Origin: RGDT01 sp964630925
GTDB taxonomy: Bacteria > Planctomycetota > Planctomycetia > Gemmatales > Gemmataceae
Length of the DNA stretch: 29,173 bases
Assembly: GCA_964630925.1 (NCBI GenBank)
Contig: CAZVZK010000129.1
Span: 1 to 29,173 of the forward strand
Reading direction: 5' to 3'
In this document: positions 1 to 7,994 of the stretch, piece by piece
Position numbering within the stretch: position 1 is the stretch's first letter
Layout of the letters: each line of letters begins with the position of its first letter
Notes under the pieces: generated by a model
What the model was told of the DNA's origin: nothing
Databases searched by the model: none
Seen by the model: the letters and a program-made list of their open reading frames with translations, nothing else
Program-made: the position numbers and the translations under genes

Positions 1-67
1 GCAGCTCGACCCTCGCGCAGCTGCGCCTCTTTCCCAGGCTTATTGAGAAGTTACGCATGAGGCGAGT

Positions 68-88
68 CACATGCCACATGCCACATCC
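68..88 (+). repeat. Short 7-bp tandem repeat (CACATGC x3)
   Basis: Three consecutive heptamers are seen: CACATGC, CACATGC, CACATCC (one mismatch in the last). No inverted partner is visible within the window, but the window begins only 67 bp upstream. The 7-bp period matches the arms of the intergenic inverted repeats at 3325, 5704 and 9236, although the CAG phase of those arrays is absent here. Confidence 0.5.
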
Positions 89-301
89 TCACCGCCCGGC
101 GGGTGGCCCCGGCGATGAGCGTCAATGGCCGGCCACGGCCACCCGTCGCCCGCCGTCGCCGAGGTCGGGGCCGTCGGGGCGGGGCGCCATGCCCCCGCCC
201 CTGCGTTGCCAGCCGTGCCCGATGTCAAAGATGGTGGCCGGTGAGGTGCCGCCTTCAGGCTACGCTGCCAGTGCAGTGCGGCAGGGACAACCAGGCGGCG
301 A

Positions 302-323
302 CGCCAAATGTCAGCATTTGGCG
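302..323. other. Perfect 9-bp stem-loop
   Basis: CGCCAAATG (302-310), loop TCAG (311-314) and CATTTGGCG (315-323) form a perfect hairpin. It overlaps the beginning of the dispersed element copy at 310-384. The second copy of that element keeps the right arm nearly intact but not the left arm, so the hairpin is specific to this copy. It could be an operator or a structural end of the element; no function is shown. Confidence 0.45.
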
Positions 324-384
324 GTTGACGAGACTGGCCTTGCTTCCCGCCTCTTCTACAACCCCAGCCGCTGGCCGGAAGCAG
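310..384 (+). repeat. Dispersed intergenic element, copy 1
   Basis: Positions 310-338 match the reverse strand of 26086-26058 at 27 of 29 positions (core TTGGCGGTTGACGAG). Similarity continues more loosely through a CTCTTCTAC-like stretch to GGCCGGAAGC near the end. In both places the element sits upstream of a gene and in the same orientation as that gene: here upstream of 499 (+), there upstream of the kinase start at 25737 (-). It does not appear to be coding. Function unknown. Confidence 0.55.
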
Positions 385-386
385 AT

Positions 387-421
387 GCGAATAACAGGCA
401 GTCACCCCGGAGACGACACCA
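387..421 (+). repeat. 35-bp direct repeat, copy 1
   Basis: This 35-bp sequence is identical to 465-499, with a 78-bp period (a multiple of three). It contains the CGGAGACGAC segment that provides the ribosome binding site in copy 2. Copy 1 has no start codon after it: the base following the shared part is C rather than the T of ATG. This is a duplicated gene leader. Confidence 0.85.
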
Positions 422-464
422 CGTCCACCGGTACCGCCCCACTCCAAATCCGCCGCGGGCGAGG

Positions 465-499
465 GCGAATAACAGGCAGTCACCCCGGAGACGACACCA
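465..499 (+). repeat. 35-bp direct repeat, copy 2 (leader with RBS)
   Basis: This is the exact second copy of 387-421. Its last base is the A of the ATG at 499. The GGAG at 487-490, eight bases before the start, is a good Shine-Dalgarno and supports the choice of start for the downstream gene. The duplication therefore covers the 5' leader and the ribosome binding site. Confidence 0.85.
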
Positions 500-921
500 T
501 GTTGGAGCGACTGGTCGAGACGGCCCCAGGCGTCCTGCTGTCCCTGGCGGGCATCTTCTGCGGCACCCTGTTCCTGCTCACCTGGGTCACCTGGCATTAC
601 TGGCACTACTCGCGCCTCCACGCCCGCGAGACCGAGTTCAAGCGCGACATGCTCGCCCGCGGCCTCGGCACCGGCGACATCGAACGCATCCTGTGGGTGT
701 CCCACGAGAACGCCCCGTACTGCGAGGACAAGCAGGCCCCCGAGACGCTCTCGAAGAAGGAGTACACCCTCCTCAAGAAGCTGATCGACAACGGCAGCGA
801 GCCCGAGCAGCTCGAACGCCTCGTGCGGGCGCTCAAGCACGGCAGCGCGCAGAGCCCCACGCAGGACGCCGAACCGAAACGCGAGGTGCGCCCCGAGGAC
901 GTGTCGCTCGAGCTGACGTGA
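499..921 (+). CDS. Small single-pass membrane protein, unknown function
   Basis: The 140-residue protein has one hydrophobic segment at about residues 9-31, followed by a charged, probably cytoplasmic tail of about 110 residues. The tail contains a segment around ERGLG/IERIL (about residues 50-65) resembling the short helical motif in many small planctomycete and verrucomicrobial membrane proteins, and a Lys/Glu-rich helix near residues 80-120. The start at 499 is chosen because GGAG lies eight bases upstream and the hydrophobic segment then begins near the N-terminus; the frame is open further upstream, but the extension is low-complexity. I do not recognise a named family. It is convergent with the M50/HlyD gene across a hairpin region. 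Confidence 0.7.
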   Translation: MLERLVETAPGVLLSLAGIFCGTLFLLTWVTWHYWHYSRLHARETEFKRDMLARGLGTGDIERILWVSHENAPYCEDKQAPETLSKKEYTLLKKLIDNGSEPEQLERLVRALKHGSAQSPTQDAEPKREVRPEDVSLELT

Positions 922-947
922 CAGCCGATGGGCCACCCGAGGCGAGC

Positions 948-1007
948 GGCACGGCGTAAGCGTGCCGTGCCTTGTTTCCAGGCGAGCGGGCCCCCGTCAG
1001 GGGCCCG
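948..1007. terminator. Two stem-loops between convergent genes
   Basis: Hairpin one pairs GGCACGGC (948-955) with GCCGTGCC (964-971) and is followed on the plus strand by TTGTTT. Hairpin two pairs CGGGCCCC (987-994) with GGGGCCCG (1000-1007) around a 5-base loop. Lying between two genes that end at 921 (+) and 1025 (-), they are a plausible bidirectional terminator region. The T-tract is short, so factor-independent termination is only likely, not certain. Confidence 0.55.
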
Positions 1008-1024
1008 AGGGACCGAGCCCGCCC

Positions 1025-3307
1025 TCACATGAGTCGCAGGTTGAGCATGTTGTTCAGCTTGCGCCACGCCCAGCTCAGACACGTCTCGGGCACGAGGTAG
1101 ATCTTCACCTGCGCCATCCCGTGGACCGGGATGGCGCTCACGTCGCCCTCGATGTCCACGTACACAAGGAACTGCTGCGACTGCGGCACCAGCTCGCGGC
1201 TGGCCGCCCCCGGCGCCTTCACCGGCACCGGCCCGCCCGCCCGGCTCGACAGCATTAGATCGACCGACTTGGCCGCCGAGTCGTCCACCCGCGAGACACT
1301 CCCCTTCCACGTCTGCGCGTCCAGCCCGTGGACGCGCAGCGTCACGTCCAGGGGCGCCGGCTCGCCGCCCCTGGCCCGCCTCCGCGCCAACGCCATGCTC
1401 TCGCGGAGCTGGTTGTAGTCCGACGGGTCCAGCGGCACGCAGAGCTGCAGCCGGCCCGGCTCGTGGACCGTGAACACCGGCGGGGCCTGCGCCTGCTCCC
1501 GCGCGCCCTCGAAGAGGCGCCCGATGTCGTCGCGGCGCGGGCCCTTGCCGATCACGCCGTCGCGCGGCGCCCGCAGGACCAGGTCCTCCTGCGCCGCCAG
1601 CGTCAGCGCCTTGACCGCGACCTCGGCCTTGTCGGCCTCGCCCGTCACCTTCAGGACCTCGCCGTCGAGACGGGCCACCTCCTGCGGGTCGCTCGAAACC
1701 GCCTCCCTCTGTGTCTCCAGCAGCTTCCGCTGCTTGAGCGCCGTGGTGTGCTGCAGCTCGGCGGCCTTGAGGCGGTCCTCCAGGTCGTAGTCGCGGAAGC
1801 GGGCCAGCTCCTCGCCCTTGCGCACGGTGTCGCCCGGACGCACCTTCACGTCCGTCAGGATCGCCGGACGCCGGAGCTGCACCTGCGAGGTGGCGTCGTG
1901 GTGCGGCTGCACCAGGGCCAGGCCGCGGATGCGGGAGATCGGGATGGGCACGAACGCCAGGAACAACACCAGGGCGAAAGCCACGGACGCCGTGATGGCG
2001 ACGCGGACGGTCTTCATATCGGGCAGCCTCCCGCGCTTGTGGATGTTCTTCGCAAGGTTGTACGCCGGCCAGACGGTCATCGAGCCGACGGCGGCCAACG
2101 TCAGCAGATTGCCGATCACGTCGAGCTTGTACGGCTTGAGGAACGTGGAGAACAGGTAGAGGATGCCGAACGTCACGAGCCACTTGTAGAGCCACGAGAC
2201 GATGGCGTAGGCGATGAACAGGATCTGCCGCCACAGCTCCATGTACTCTTCCGGAGGCACCTCGATGCCGAGGCACTCGCGCTGGAAGGTGTTCGACAGG
2301 TACTTGTTCGACTTCTCGCGGAGGTTGGGGATCTCCAGCCAGTCGGCGAGGACGTAATAGCCGTCGTAGCGCATGAGCGGGTTGGCGTTGAACACCACCG
2401 TGCTGACGCTGCACACCACCATGAGGCTGAGCGCCAGGTTGTTGACGAACGGCTGGGTCGGCGTGTACCACCACACGAACGTCGCGATGGCCGCTATCAG
2501 CAATTCCACGTAGATGCCGGCGGCGCTGATGATGATGCGGTGCCACTTGTTGGGCAGCACCCACGCGTCGGAGACGTTGCAATACAGGGCCGGCGAGAAG
2601 CACATGAGCAGCGCGCCCATCTCGTGGACCTCGCCGCCGAAGCGCTTACAGCTCAGGCCGTGCCCGAACTCGTGGATGACCTTCACCACCCCGAGCGAGA
2701 TGTACAGGTAGACGGCCGTCTTGAAGCTGAAGAACTCGTGGTAGTCGGGCAGCTTGCGGCGGAAGGTGTCGAAGTGCGTCGCCACCAGCAGGATGGCCGC
2801 CAGCATGAACGCGCAGGACAGCAGGAAGAACCACATCGAGAAGATGAACCCGACGTACTTGAGCATCCAGGTGAGGATGCGCTCGGGGTCGAAGACGGGG
2901 ATCTTGATGTACAGGATGTTCGTGAGCGTCTGCAGCCACTCGGTGCGCTGCCTCTTCTTCTTCCGCTCGTAGAGCTGCTGCCCGGCCCGCGGCGACTCGC
3001 TCAGCGCCAGGCCCGCCGTCAGCAGCTGCTGCGCGAACCCCTCGAGGTCTTCGAGCTTGAGGCGCTCGGGACGGTACTCCTTCTCGTAGGCCTTCTGCGC
3101 CTCCTCGAGCGTGTGCTTGCCGTCGAGGAACTGGAGGAGGAAGCGCTCGTTGTCCTTGAGGCGGTAATAACGCAGGCTGACGGGGTCCTTGACGACGTAG
3201 AACGTGCGGCCCTCGTAGCGCTGCTCCTCGATGGCGAGGTCGGGGCGCAGGCGGATGCGCAGCCTCTTGCGGCGTTCCAATTCGCTCGCGGGTGCCGGCA
3301 TCGCCAT
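1025..3307 (-). CDS. M50 (site-2-protease-like) metalloprotease with HlyD domain
   Basis: The 760-residue membrane protein appears to have three parts. Residues 20-95 look like a PqqD/winged-helix segment (YYRLKDNERFLLQFLDG). Residues 145-450 hold several membrane segments with the zinc motif HEFGH at 202-206 and the third-ligand motif NPLMRYDG at 299-306, as in M50/S2P intramembrane proteases. Residues 470-760 form a membrane-fusion (HlyD-like) part with a lipoyl-type hairpin near 471-500, a coiled coil and a beta-barrel. The start is fixed by a perfect AGGAGG (3315-3320) seven bases upstream. It is the last gene of the GAF-HlyD / HlyD-WD40 / M50 set. By family knowledge such proteins cleave membrane substrates or serve in peptide export; the substrate is unknown here. 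Confidence 0.85.
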   Translation of the reverse strand: MAMPAPASELERRKRLRIRLRPDLAIEEQRYEGRTFYVVKDPVSLRYYRLKDNERFLLQFLDGKHTLEEAQKAYEKEYRPERLKLEDLEGFAQQLLTAGLALSESPRAGQQLYERKKKRQRTEWLQTLTNILYIKIPVFDPERILTWMLKYVGFIFSMWFFLLSCAFMLAAILLVATHFDTFRRKLPDYHEFFSFKTAVYLYISLGVVKVIHEFGHGLSCKRFGGEVHEMGALLMCFSPALYCNVSDAWVLPNKWHRIIISAAGIYVELLIAAIATFVWWYTPTQPFVNNLALSLMVVCSVSTVVFNANPLMRYDGYYVLADWLEIPNLREKSNKYLSNTFQRECLGIEVPPEEYMELWRQILFIAYAIVSWLYKWLVTFGILYLFSTFLKPYKLDVIGNLLTLAAVGSMTVWPAYNLAKNIHKRGRLPDMKTVRVAITASVAFALVLFLAFVPIPISRIRGLALVQPHHDATSQVQLRRPAILTDVKVRPGDTVRKGEELARFRDYDLEDRLKAAELQHTTALKQRKLLETQREAVSSDPQEVARLDGEVLKVTGEADKAEVAVKALTLAAQEDLVLRAPRDGVIGKGPRRDDIGRLFEGAREQAQAPPVFTVHEPGRLQLCVPLDPSDYNQLRESMALARRRARGGEPAPLDVTLRVHGLDAQTWKGSVSRVDDSAAKSVDLMLSSRAGGPVPVKAPGAASRELVPQSQQFLVYVDIEGDVSAIPVHGMAQVKIYLVPETCLSWAWRKLNNMLNLRLM

Positions 3308-3324
3308 TCGTCAACCTCCTCCAG

Positions 3325-3423
3325 GAGTGCAGAGTGCAAAATGCAGAGTGCAAAGCGATCCGCCAGGTGTCATCCGCGCTTGTTTGCCTTCACTTTGCAT
3401 TCTGCACTCTGCACTTTGCACTC
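3325..3423. repeat. Inverted repeat with 7-bp tandem arms (CAGAGTG type)
   Basis: The left arm (3325-3352) reads as heptamers GAGTGCA, GAGTGCA, AAATGCA, GAGTGCA. The right arm (3396-3423) is TGCATTC, TGCACTC, TGCACTT, TGCACTC, the inverted counterpart. Read in CAG phase the units are CAGAGTG/CAAAATG/CAGAATG. The 43-bp spacer has no obvious gene. The element fills the gap between the stop codon at 3425 and the AGGAGG at 3315-3320, leaving both intact. As RNA it would fold into a long imperfect hairpin in the operon transcript, which could affect 3' stability or downstream expression. Confidence 0.85.
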
Positions 3424-3424
3424 C

Positions 3425-5689
3425 TTACTTGACCGGCGGCACCACCACCGTGGCCGTCGCGCCGGGGATGACCCAGCCGCCGCGGTTATCGACGGTGGCG
3501 CGGATGGTCAGCTTGCGCAGGCTGGTGTCGAGGAACTCCTCCACGAAGGTGAGCTGGCCGTCGAGCGGCTTCTCGACCTCGACGCTCTCGGGGAGCTGCC
3601 ACACCAGGACCCGGTTGTCCGCCGTCCCCGTGGCCGCGAGCTTGCCCCCCGGGGCGAACGCCCCGCAGGTGATGTTGCCGCTCCACAGGTACTGCCGCAG
3701 CTCGGCGGGACGCACGCCCTCGCCGGGGGCGCGCCACAGCTGCAGGCGGCCCGGCCCGTTGCCCGCCGCCAGGATCGTCTTGCCGTCGGGCGAGTACAGG
3801 GCGAACCCGGCGAAGTTCGGCGCGCCCGGCGGGTTGCGCAGCGTGCCCGCCACCTGCCGCCCGTCCAGCGACCGGATGCTGACCTCGCGCCCGTCGTCGA
3901 ACAGGACGTACGTCCCCTCGGGGTCGGTGCCGAGGACGCCGACCTCGCCGCCCCGCCGGTCCAGGGGCGTGCCGTCCCGCTCCAGCGTCCGCCCGCCCTC
4001 GCCGCCCTCGGCCAGCCTCCACACGACGATGCGCTTGTCGCGCCCCGCCGTCACCACCCGGCCCTTGGGCGTGAACACCGCCGACGTGACCGCCGCCCGG
4101 TGGGCGTTGGCCACCCGCCCGAGCAGCTTTCCGCTGTCGGTCTTCCACAGGCACAGGGAGGCGTCCTCGCCGCCCGTCACGCACAGGTCGCCGTCGGCGC
4201 TGAAGGCCACCGCGTTGATCGCGCCGGTGTGCCGCGAATCCAGCATCGTCTCCTTCATGTCGGCGAGGCCGAACAGCCGCGCCCGCCCCGTCGCCGTCCC
4301 CGTGAGGAGCAACGCCGTCTTCGCCTTCGGACCCGTGACCGCCAGCGAGCGGACGACGGCGCGGTGGTCGAGCTGCATCTCCTCGCCCCAGCGGTCCTCG
4401 CCCGTGGCCTTCTTCCACACGCGGACCGTGTGGTCCTCGCTGCCGGAGACGACGCGCGGCTCGGCCTCCGCCGTCATCGCCACGCACGTCACCTCCTGCG
4501 TGTGCCCGCTGAGCGCCGCCAGCGGCGGCTCCTGCCGGCTGGCCTCGACCTCGACGCGGACCTCGGAGTCGGCGCGGCGCATGAGCATGGCGGCGGCCGG
4601 CGGCTCCTTCATGTCGCCGCGTTCGATGGCCTGGAGGCGGATGCGCTGGGCCTCGACGCGCCACGCCTCGGCACGCTGCATCCGCTTGCGCAGCTCGAGC
4701 GCGTCCTGCACCTCGACCTGCGCCTCGACGCGGAGCACGTCGGGGCTCTGGAGCTGGAGGACCGCCTCCAGGTTGCGGACCGCCTCGCCCGGCTGCTTGT
4801 ACACCGCCCGGATCACGCCGGAGATGTTGGCCTTGAGCTGGTGCATGCGCAGAGTCGTCTGGGCCGCCGACAGCTCACGCTGCCCCTTCTTGACCGCGGC
4901 CTTCTTGGCCTCCTCCTCGTTGGTGTAGCGTGAGAAGGTCACCTGGGCGATCATCTCGTCGTCGAGGGAGAAGCTGCTCTTGACGCTGCGGCGGGCGGCC
5001 ACGATCGCGTCGTAGCGTCGCTTGGACTCAGTCTTCATGTCCCTGGACACGTAAACGTCGGACTGGGCGGCCTCGGCCATGGCGAGCTTGATGGCGAGGT
5101 CCTCGATGGCGAGGACCGGGTTGATGAGGCCGAGGGTCTGCCCCTCCTTCACCTTGTCGCCGATGTCGAGCGTGCGGAAGCGCACGCGGTGCCTGACGAT
5201 CAGGGCCTTGCCGGGGGTGGCGTAGTCGGACGGGCGCACCTGGCGGTACATGTTCCCTGTCCCCTCCTCGACGATGCGCTCCTCGGGCAGGACGCCCTCC
5301 CAGCCCGTTACGGGGACGCCGAGGGTCGCGACGGAGAAGTACAGCTCCTTGTGCGCGGGGACGTGCTCGCCGGGGCGGACCTCCGTGGCGAGGAAGATCA
5401 GCTTGCCGTCGCGCTCGCTGGGCACGTCCTGACGCAGCACCGGCAGGACCCGGGCGTCGAGGATCGTCATCGGCTGGTGCATCGCGGCCTTGACCGACTT
5501 GCGGAGGTCGGCGGGCTTGTCATCATCGACGGGCGTGCCCGCCCTGGGCACATCCGGCCCCCCCTTGGACAGGGGCGGCACTTCGGGGTTGGGGGGCGGG
5601 TTGTCGTCGCCGATGGCGGGCGCGAGCAGCATGACCGCCGTGACGCACACCGCCGCCACCATCACGCAGCCGAAGAATAGGCGGAACAT
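3425..5689 (-). CDS. HlyD-type adaptor with WD40 propeller inserted
   Basis: The 754-residue protein begins with a signal or anchor segment (residues 4-26) and a Pro-rich linker. Residues 70-330 are membrane-fusion-protein-like: a lipoyl-type half motif (IGDKVKEGQTLG, about 176-187), a helical hairpin (about 195-285) and the return half (GVIRAVYKQPGEAV, about 291-304). Residues 391-700 are WD40 blades (SGHTQEVTCVAM, VVSGSEDHTVRVW, CVTGGEDASLCLW, ATGTADNRVLVW). Residues 705-754 return to a HlyD beta-barrel end (LDGQLTFVEEFLDTSLRKL, then PGATATVVVPP). The propeller is therefore nested inside the barrel domain rather than appended. GGGAG at 5696-5700 supports the start. It is the middle gene of a three-gene set; partners are probably the flanking HlyD-domain proteins. 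Substrate unknown. Confidence 0.82.
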   Translation of the reverse strand: MFRLFFGCVMVAAVCVTAVMLLAPAIGDDNPPPNPEVPPLSKGGPDVPRAGTPVDDDKPADLRKSVKAAMHQPMTILDARVLPVLRQDVPSERDGKLIFLATEVRPGEHVPAHKELYFSVATLGVPVTGWEGVLPEERIVEEGTGNMYRQVRPSDYATPGKALIVRHRVRFRTLDIGDKVKEGQTLGLINPVLAIEDLAIKLAMAEAAQSDVYVSRDMKTESKRRYDAIVAARRSVKSSFSLDDEMIAQVTFSRYTNEEEAKKAAVKKGQRELSAAQTTLRMHQLKANISGVIRAVYKQPGEAVRNLEAVLQLQSPDVLRVEAQVEVQDALELRKRMQRAEAWRVEAQRIRLQAIERGDMKEPPAAAMLMRRADSEVRVEVEASRQEPPLAALSGHTQEVTCVAMTAEAEPRVVSGSEDHTVRVWKKATGEDRWGEEMQLDHRAVVRSLAVTGPKAKTALLLTGTATGRARLFGLADMKETMLDSRHTGAINAVAFSADGDLCVTGGEDASLCLWKTDSGKLLGRVANAHRAAVTSAVFTPKGRVVTAGRDKRIVVWRLAEGGEGGRTLERDGTPLDRRGGEVGVLGTDPEGTYVLFDDGREVSIRSLDGRQVAGTLRNPPGAPNFAGFALYSPDGKTILAAGNGPGRLQLWRAPGEGVRPAELRQYLWSGNITCGAFAPGGKLAATGTADNRVLVWQLPESVEVEKPLDGQLTFVEEFLDTSLRKLTIRATVDNRGGWVIPGATATVVVPPVK

Positions 5690-5703
5690 GGATCACTCCC
5701 TTC

Positions 5704-5811
5704 GAGTTTTCAGTTTTCAGTTTTCAGTTTTCAGTTCACAGCCATCAGCCAAGCTCTCGCCGGACGGGGCCGGCTGTTCGCTGAAAACTGAAAACTGAAA
5801 ACTGAAAACTC
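5704..5811. repeat. Inverted repeat with 7-bp tandem arms (CAGTTTT type)
   Basis: The outer 31 bp (5704-5734 and 5781-5811) are perfect inverted complements: GAGTTTT, then CAGTTTT three times, then CAG. The 7-base CAG phase continues inward as CAGTTCA, CAGCCAT, CAGCCAA on the left, and CAGCGAA, CAGCCGG on the reverse of the right. The right arm touches the stop codon of the GAF-HlyD gene (5812-5814). The left arm ends three bases from the GGGAG ribosome binding site of the next gene. The AT-rich arms stand out against the GC-rich surroundings. Confidence 0.92.
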
Positions 5812-7956
5812 TCAGAAGAAGAACACCACTTTCTCGTAGAAGAACTCCCACACGCCGTAGAAGAGCGAGTAGCCTGCACGGTGGTTGCCGCAGTTGACCT
5901 TGGCGGAGACCTCCGTGCCGACCGTCTTGAGCAGCTCGCGCGGCAGGCGCGACCCCTCCGGGATCTCCGGGTGGTCGATGCTCGCGTAGGCCAGCACCAC
6001 CGGCTCCGACTCGCTGGCGGCGTCCTGCCCCGCCGTCGCCTCGCCCGCGATCCGGTCGAGGAACAGCACGGCCTGGTACACCCGCGTCTTGTCCGTCGCC
6101 AGCAGGAAATCGACCGTCAGCGGCCGGCCCGGCTTCTGCCGGGCGAACGCCCTCAGCACCTGGCCGACGTGCTTCTGCGGGAGCTTCAGCTCGATCTCCC
6201 ACGGGCCCTTCACCACGCCCAGGCGCATGATCGGCTCGTTGGGCCGCACCTCGCGCCCCTTCATCGTCGGGAAGTCGCCCGTCTGGATCGTCCACCGCGC
6301 CTCGCCCACCAGGCCCCGCTCCGCCGCCGCCAGCTGCGGCGCCAGGAGCTGGAACCGCCCCCTGGTGTTCGGCAGGGCGTTAGTGCGGGCAATCAGCTCT
6401 TTGGCCTCGTCCCGCTTGCCGTCACGCTCGGCCAGCTTCACCAGCGCCTGCGTCTCGAAATCCTTCTTCCGGCTCGGCACCGGCTCATTCTTGGCGCTCG
6501 CCTCGAAGCCCCTGGCGAGGATGTCCGCCACCTTCTCCTCGGTCCGCAGCCGCTCCAGCTTCTCGAACAGGCTGATGTCGGACAGCTCCGCCAGGGCGCT
6601 GTTCTCCGACACCTCCTGGCCGGGGGTCACGCTGAAGTTGAGGATCTGGCCGGGGTTGGGCGTGTACAGCGTCCGCCGCACCGCCGGCAGCATCTGCCCG
6701 TTGGCATCGACACGCAGCGGGTACGGCAGCACCCACAGCCCCGCCACGACGATGCTGAGGGCGGCCACCACGCACAGGATGATCGCCCGCATCTGCCCGC
6801 CCAGGCCCTCCTGCAGCGTCGCCAGCGGCGACCACAGGAAGCGGAACGGGATCCGCTTCAGCTCCAGCGCGTTGTACAGGGCGCTCGTCGCGTGCTTCGC
6901 CACCACCTCCAGCCGCGCGATGGTCTGCGCCGGCTCCGCCGGCGCCTCGTAGCACTCCATCACCAGCGCGCTCCGCGGCGGCTTCACCGGCGTGTCGCGG
7001 TCCTTGTCCTTCGGGTCGCCCTCCCGCTCGTCACGCAGCGGCATGATGACCAGCTGACGGCACGGGCTCTCGGCGAGGTACTCCTCCAGCGCCTTCAGCA
7101 CCTTCGGCGGCAGGCTGTCGTCCTTCACGCCGTTGAACACCAGGCGCTCGCCCCAGTCGAGGACACGCTCGCCCAGCGTGCGCAGCTTCTGCACCTGGTT
7201 GGAGCGGCTCTCGACCACGTCCGCCCCGCTGACCGCCTCCACGACGGCGTACTGGTTGCGCGGACGCAGGATCACGCTCACCCGGTCGCACTCGATCAGG
7301 CGCCGGCCCTCGTTGGCGACGTGGAAGGAGACCTCCGTCGGGTTCAGGCTGCCGTGGATCGTGCGGGCGAACGCCTCGAGCTGCGTCCACAGCTGCTGCT
7401 GCCCCGAGAGCTGGCTCATCAGCTGGTTGCGCTGGTAGCGGCCGGCGTTCTCGGCCATCATCCCCATGTACTGGAGGAAGCCGGGGATCGCGTTGGAGGG
7501 CCGGTTGGCGCCTTGCAGCACCTCGATGAGGCCGACCACCGTCTCGTTCAGGTGGATGGGGACGAGGAGGACGAGGAACTGCGTCGGGTTGCCGGGGGCG
7601 GCCTGCCCGCCCTCCGGCGAGCCGATGGAGGAGCGTGGCGGCAGGTGGATCGGCTGGCCGTTGGTGAAGACGAGGCGGAGCAGGGCGTCGTGGGCGACGC
7701 GGGCCTCGTTGGCGTCGAGGCCGGCCTGCGTGAAGTTGATCTGGAAGGCCTGCTGGAGGTTGCCCTGCGGCGTCCGCAGCCACACGCACCCGGCGGGGGC
7801 GGCGAGCGACTCGAGGAGGCGCTGCAGCAGCTCGGCGTAGAACCCGGCGGGCGGGATGGTGGCCTCGCACAGACGCGCGACCTCGTCGAGACGCTGGCTG
7901 AGCCGGCGGCGTTCCTGCTCCAGGACCTGCGCCTGATGGCGGGGGTCGTTGCTCAT
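5812..7956 (-). CDS. Double-GAF membrane protein with HlyD domain
   Basis: The 714-residue protein starts with a coiled-coil stretch, then two GAF-like domains at about residues 35-175 and 195-365. A single membrane segment follows (about 389-411, with IILCVVAALSIVVAGLWVL), then a periplasmic membrane-fusion-like part: lipoyl-type strands near 430-460 (NPGQILNFSVTPGQEVSENS), a helical hairpin (about 460-540) and a barrel to the C-terminus. The order suggests cytosolic ligand sensing coupled to an envelope adaptor. GGAG lies upstream of the ATG at 7956 and the sigma70-like boxes at 7995-8024 fit it as first gene of the cluster. The very end (KVVFFF) borders the CAGTTTT inverted repeat. GAF ligands cannot be read from sequence. 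Confidence 0.83.
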   Translation of the reverse strand: MSNDPRHQAQVLEQERRRLSQRLDEVARLCEATIPPAGFYAELLQRLLESLAAPAGCVWLRTPQGNLQQAFQINFTQAGLDANEARVAHDALLRLVFTNGQPIHLPPRSSIGSPEGGQAAPGNPTQFLVLLVPIHLNETVVGLIEVLQGANRPSNAIPGFLQYMGMMAENAGRYQRNQLMSQLSGQQQLWTQLEAFARTIHGSLNPTEVSFHVANEGRRLIECDRVSVILRPRNQYAVVEAVSGADVVESRSNQVQKLRTLGERVLDWGERLVFNGVKDDSLPPKVLKALEEYLAESPCRQLVIMPLRDEREGDPKDKDRDTPVKPPRSALVMECYEAPAEPAQTIARLEVVAKHATSALYNALELKRIPFRFLWSPLATLQEGLGGQMRAIILCVVAALSIVVAGLWVLPYPLRVDANGQMLPAVRRTLYTPNPGQILNFSVTPGQEVSENSALAELSDISLFEKLERLRTEEKVADILARGFEASAKNEPVPSRKKDFETQALVKLAERDGKRDEAKELIARTNALPNTRGRFQLLAPQLAAAERGLVGEARWTIQTGDFPTMKGREVRPNEPIMRLGVVKGPWEIELKLPQKHVGQVLRAFARQKPGRPLTVDFLLATDKTRVYQAVLFLDRIAGEATAGQDAASESEPVVLAYASIDHPEIPEGSRLPRELLKTVGTEVSAKVNCGNHRAGYSLFYGVWEFFYEKVVFFF

Positions 7957-7994
7957 GCTGGGCTCCTGTGCGCGGAATTTGACCTATCGAGAAT

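Larger units (their letters stand above)
1..498. other. Non-coding left end with repeats
   Basis: I see no convincing gene here. Open frames run through it on both strands, but their predicted proteins are low-complexity Arg/Pro/Ala-rich and resemble no family I know. The stretch holds a short heptamer array (68-88), a perfect 9-bp stem-loop (302-323), one copy of an element that recurs near 26001-26086, and two copies of a 35-bp direct repeat, the second ending at the start codon of the gene at 499. It looks like a repeat-rich intergenic region. The promoter of the 499 gene should lie here, but I cannot point to clear -35/-10 boxes. Confidence 0.6.

Noticed and set aside
57..959. Open frames on both strands covering the left end
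   Set aside because: They cross repeats and a hairpin and give low-complexity products. Only the part from 499 has a membrane segment and an RBS.
1328..4933. Very long plus-strand open frame opposite the M50 and HlyD-WD40 genes
   Set aside because: It runs antisense across two clear genes and the repeat between them. Its product is Arg/Leu/Val-rich without domains, as expected from the mirror frame of GC-rich code.
3325..5811. Heptamer arrays as CRISPR arrays
   Set aside because: The units are 7 bp and contiguous with no spacers of 25-40 bp between identical repeats, and no cas gene is present.
1025..7956. A complete type I secretion or RND efflux system
   Set aside because: There is no ABC ATPase, RND pump or TolC-like gene in the window.
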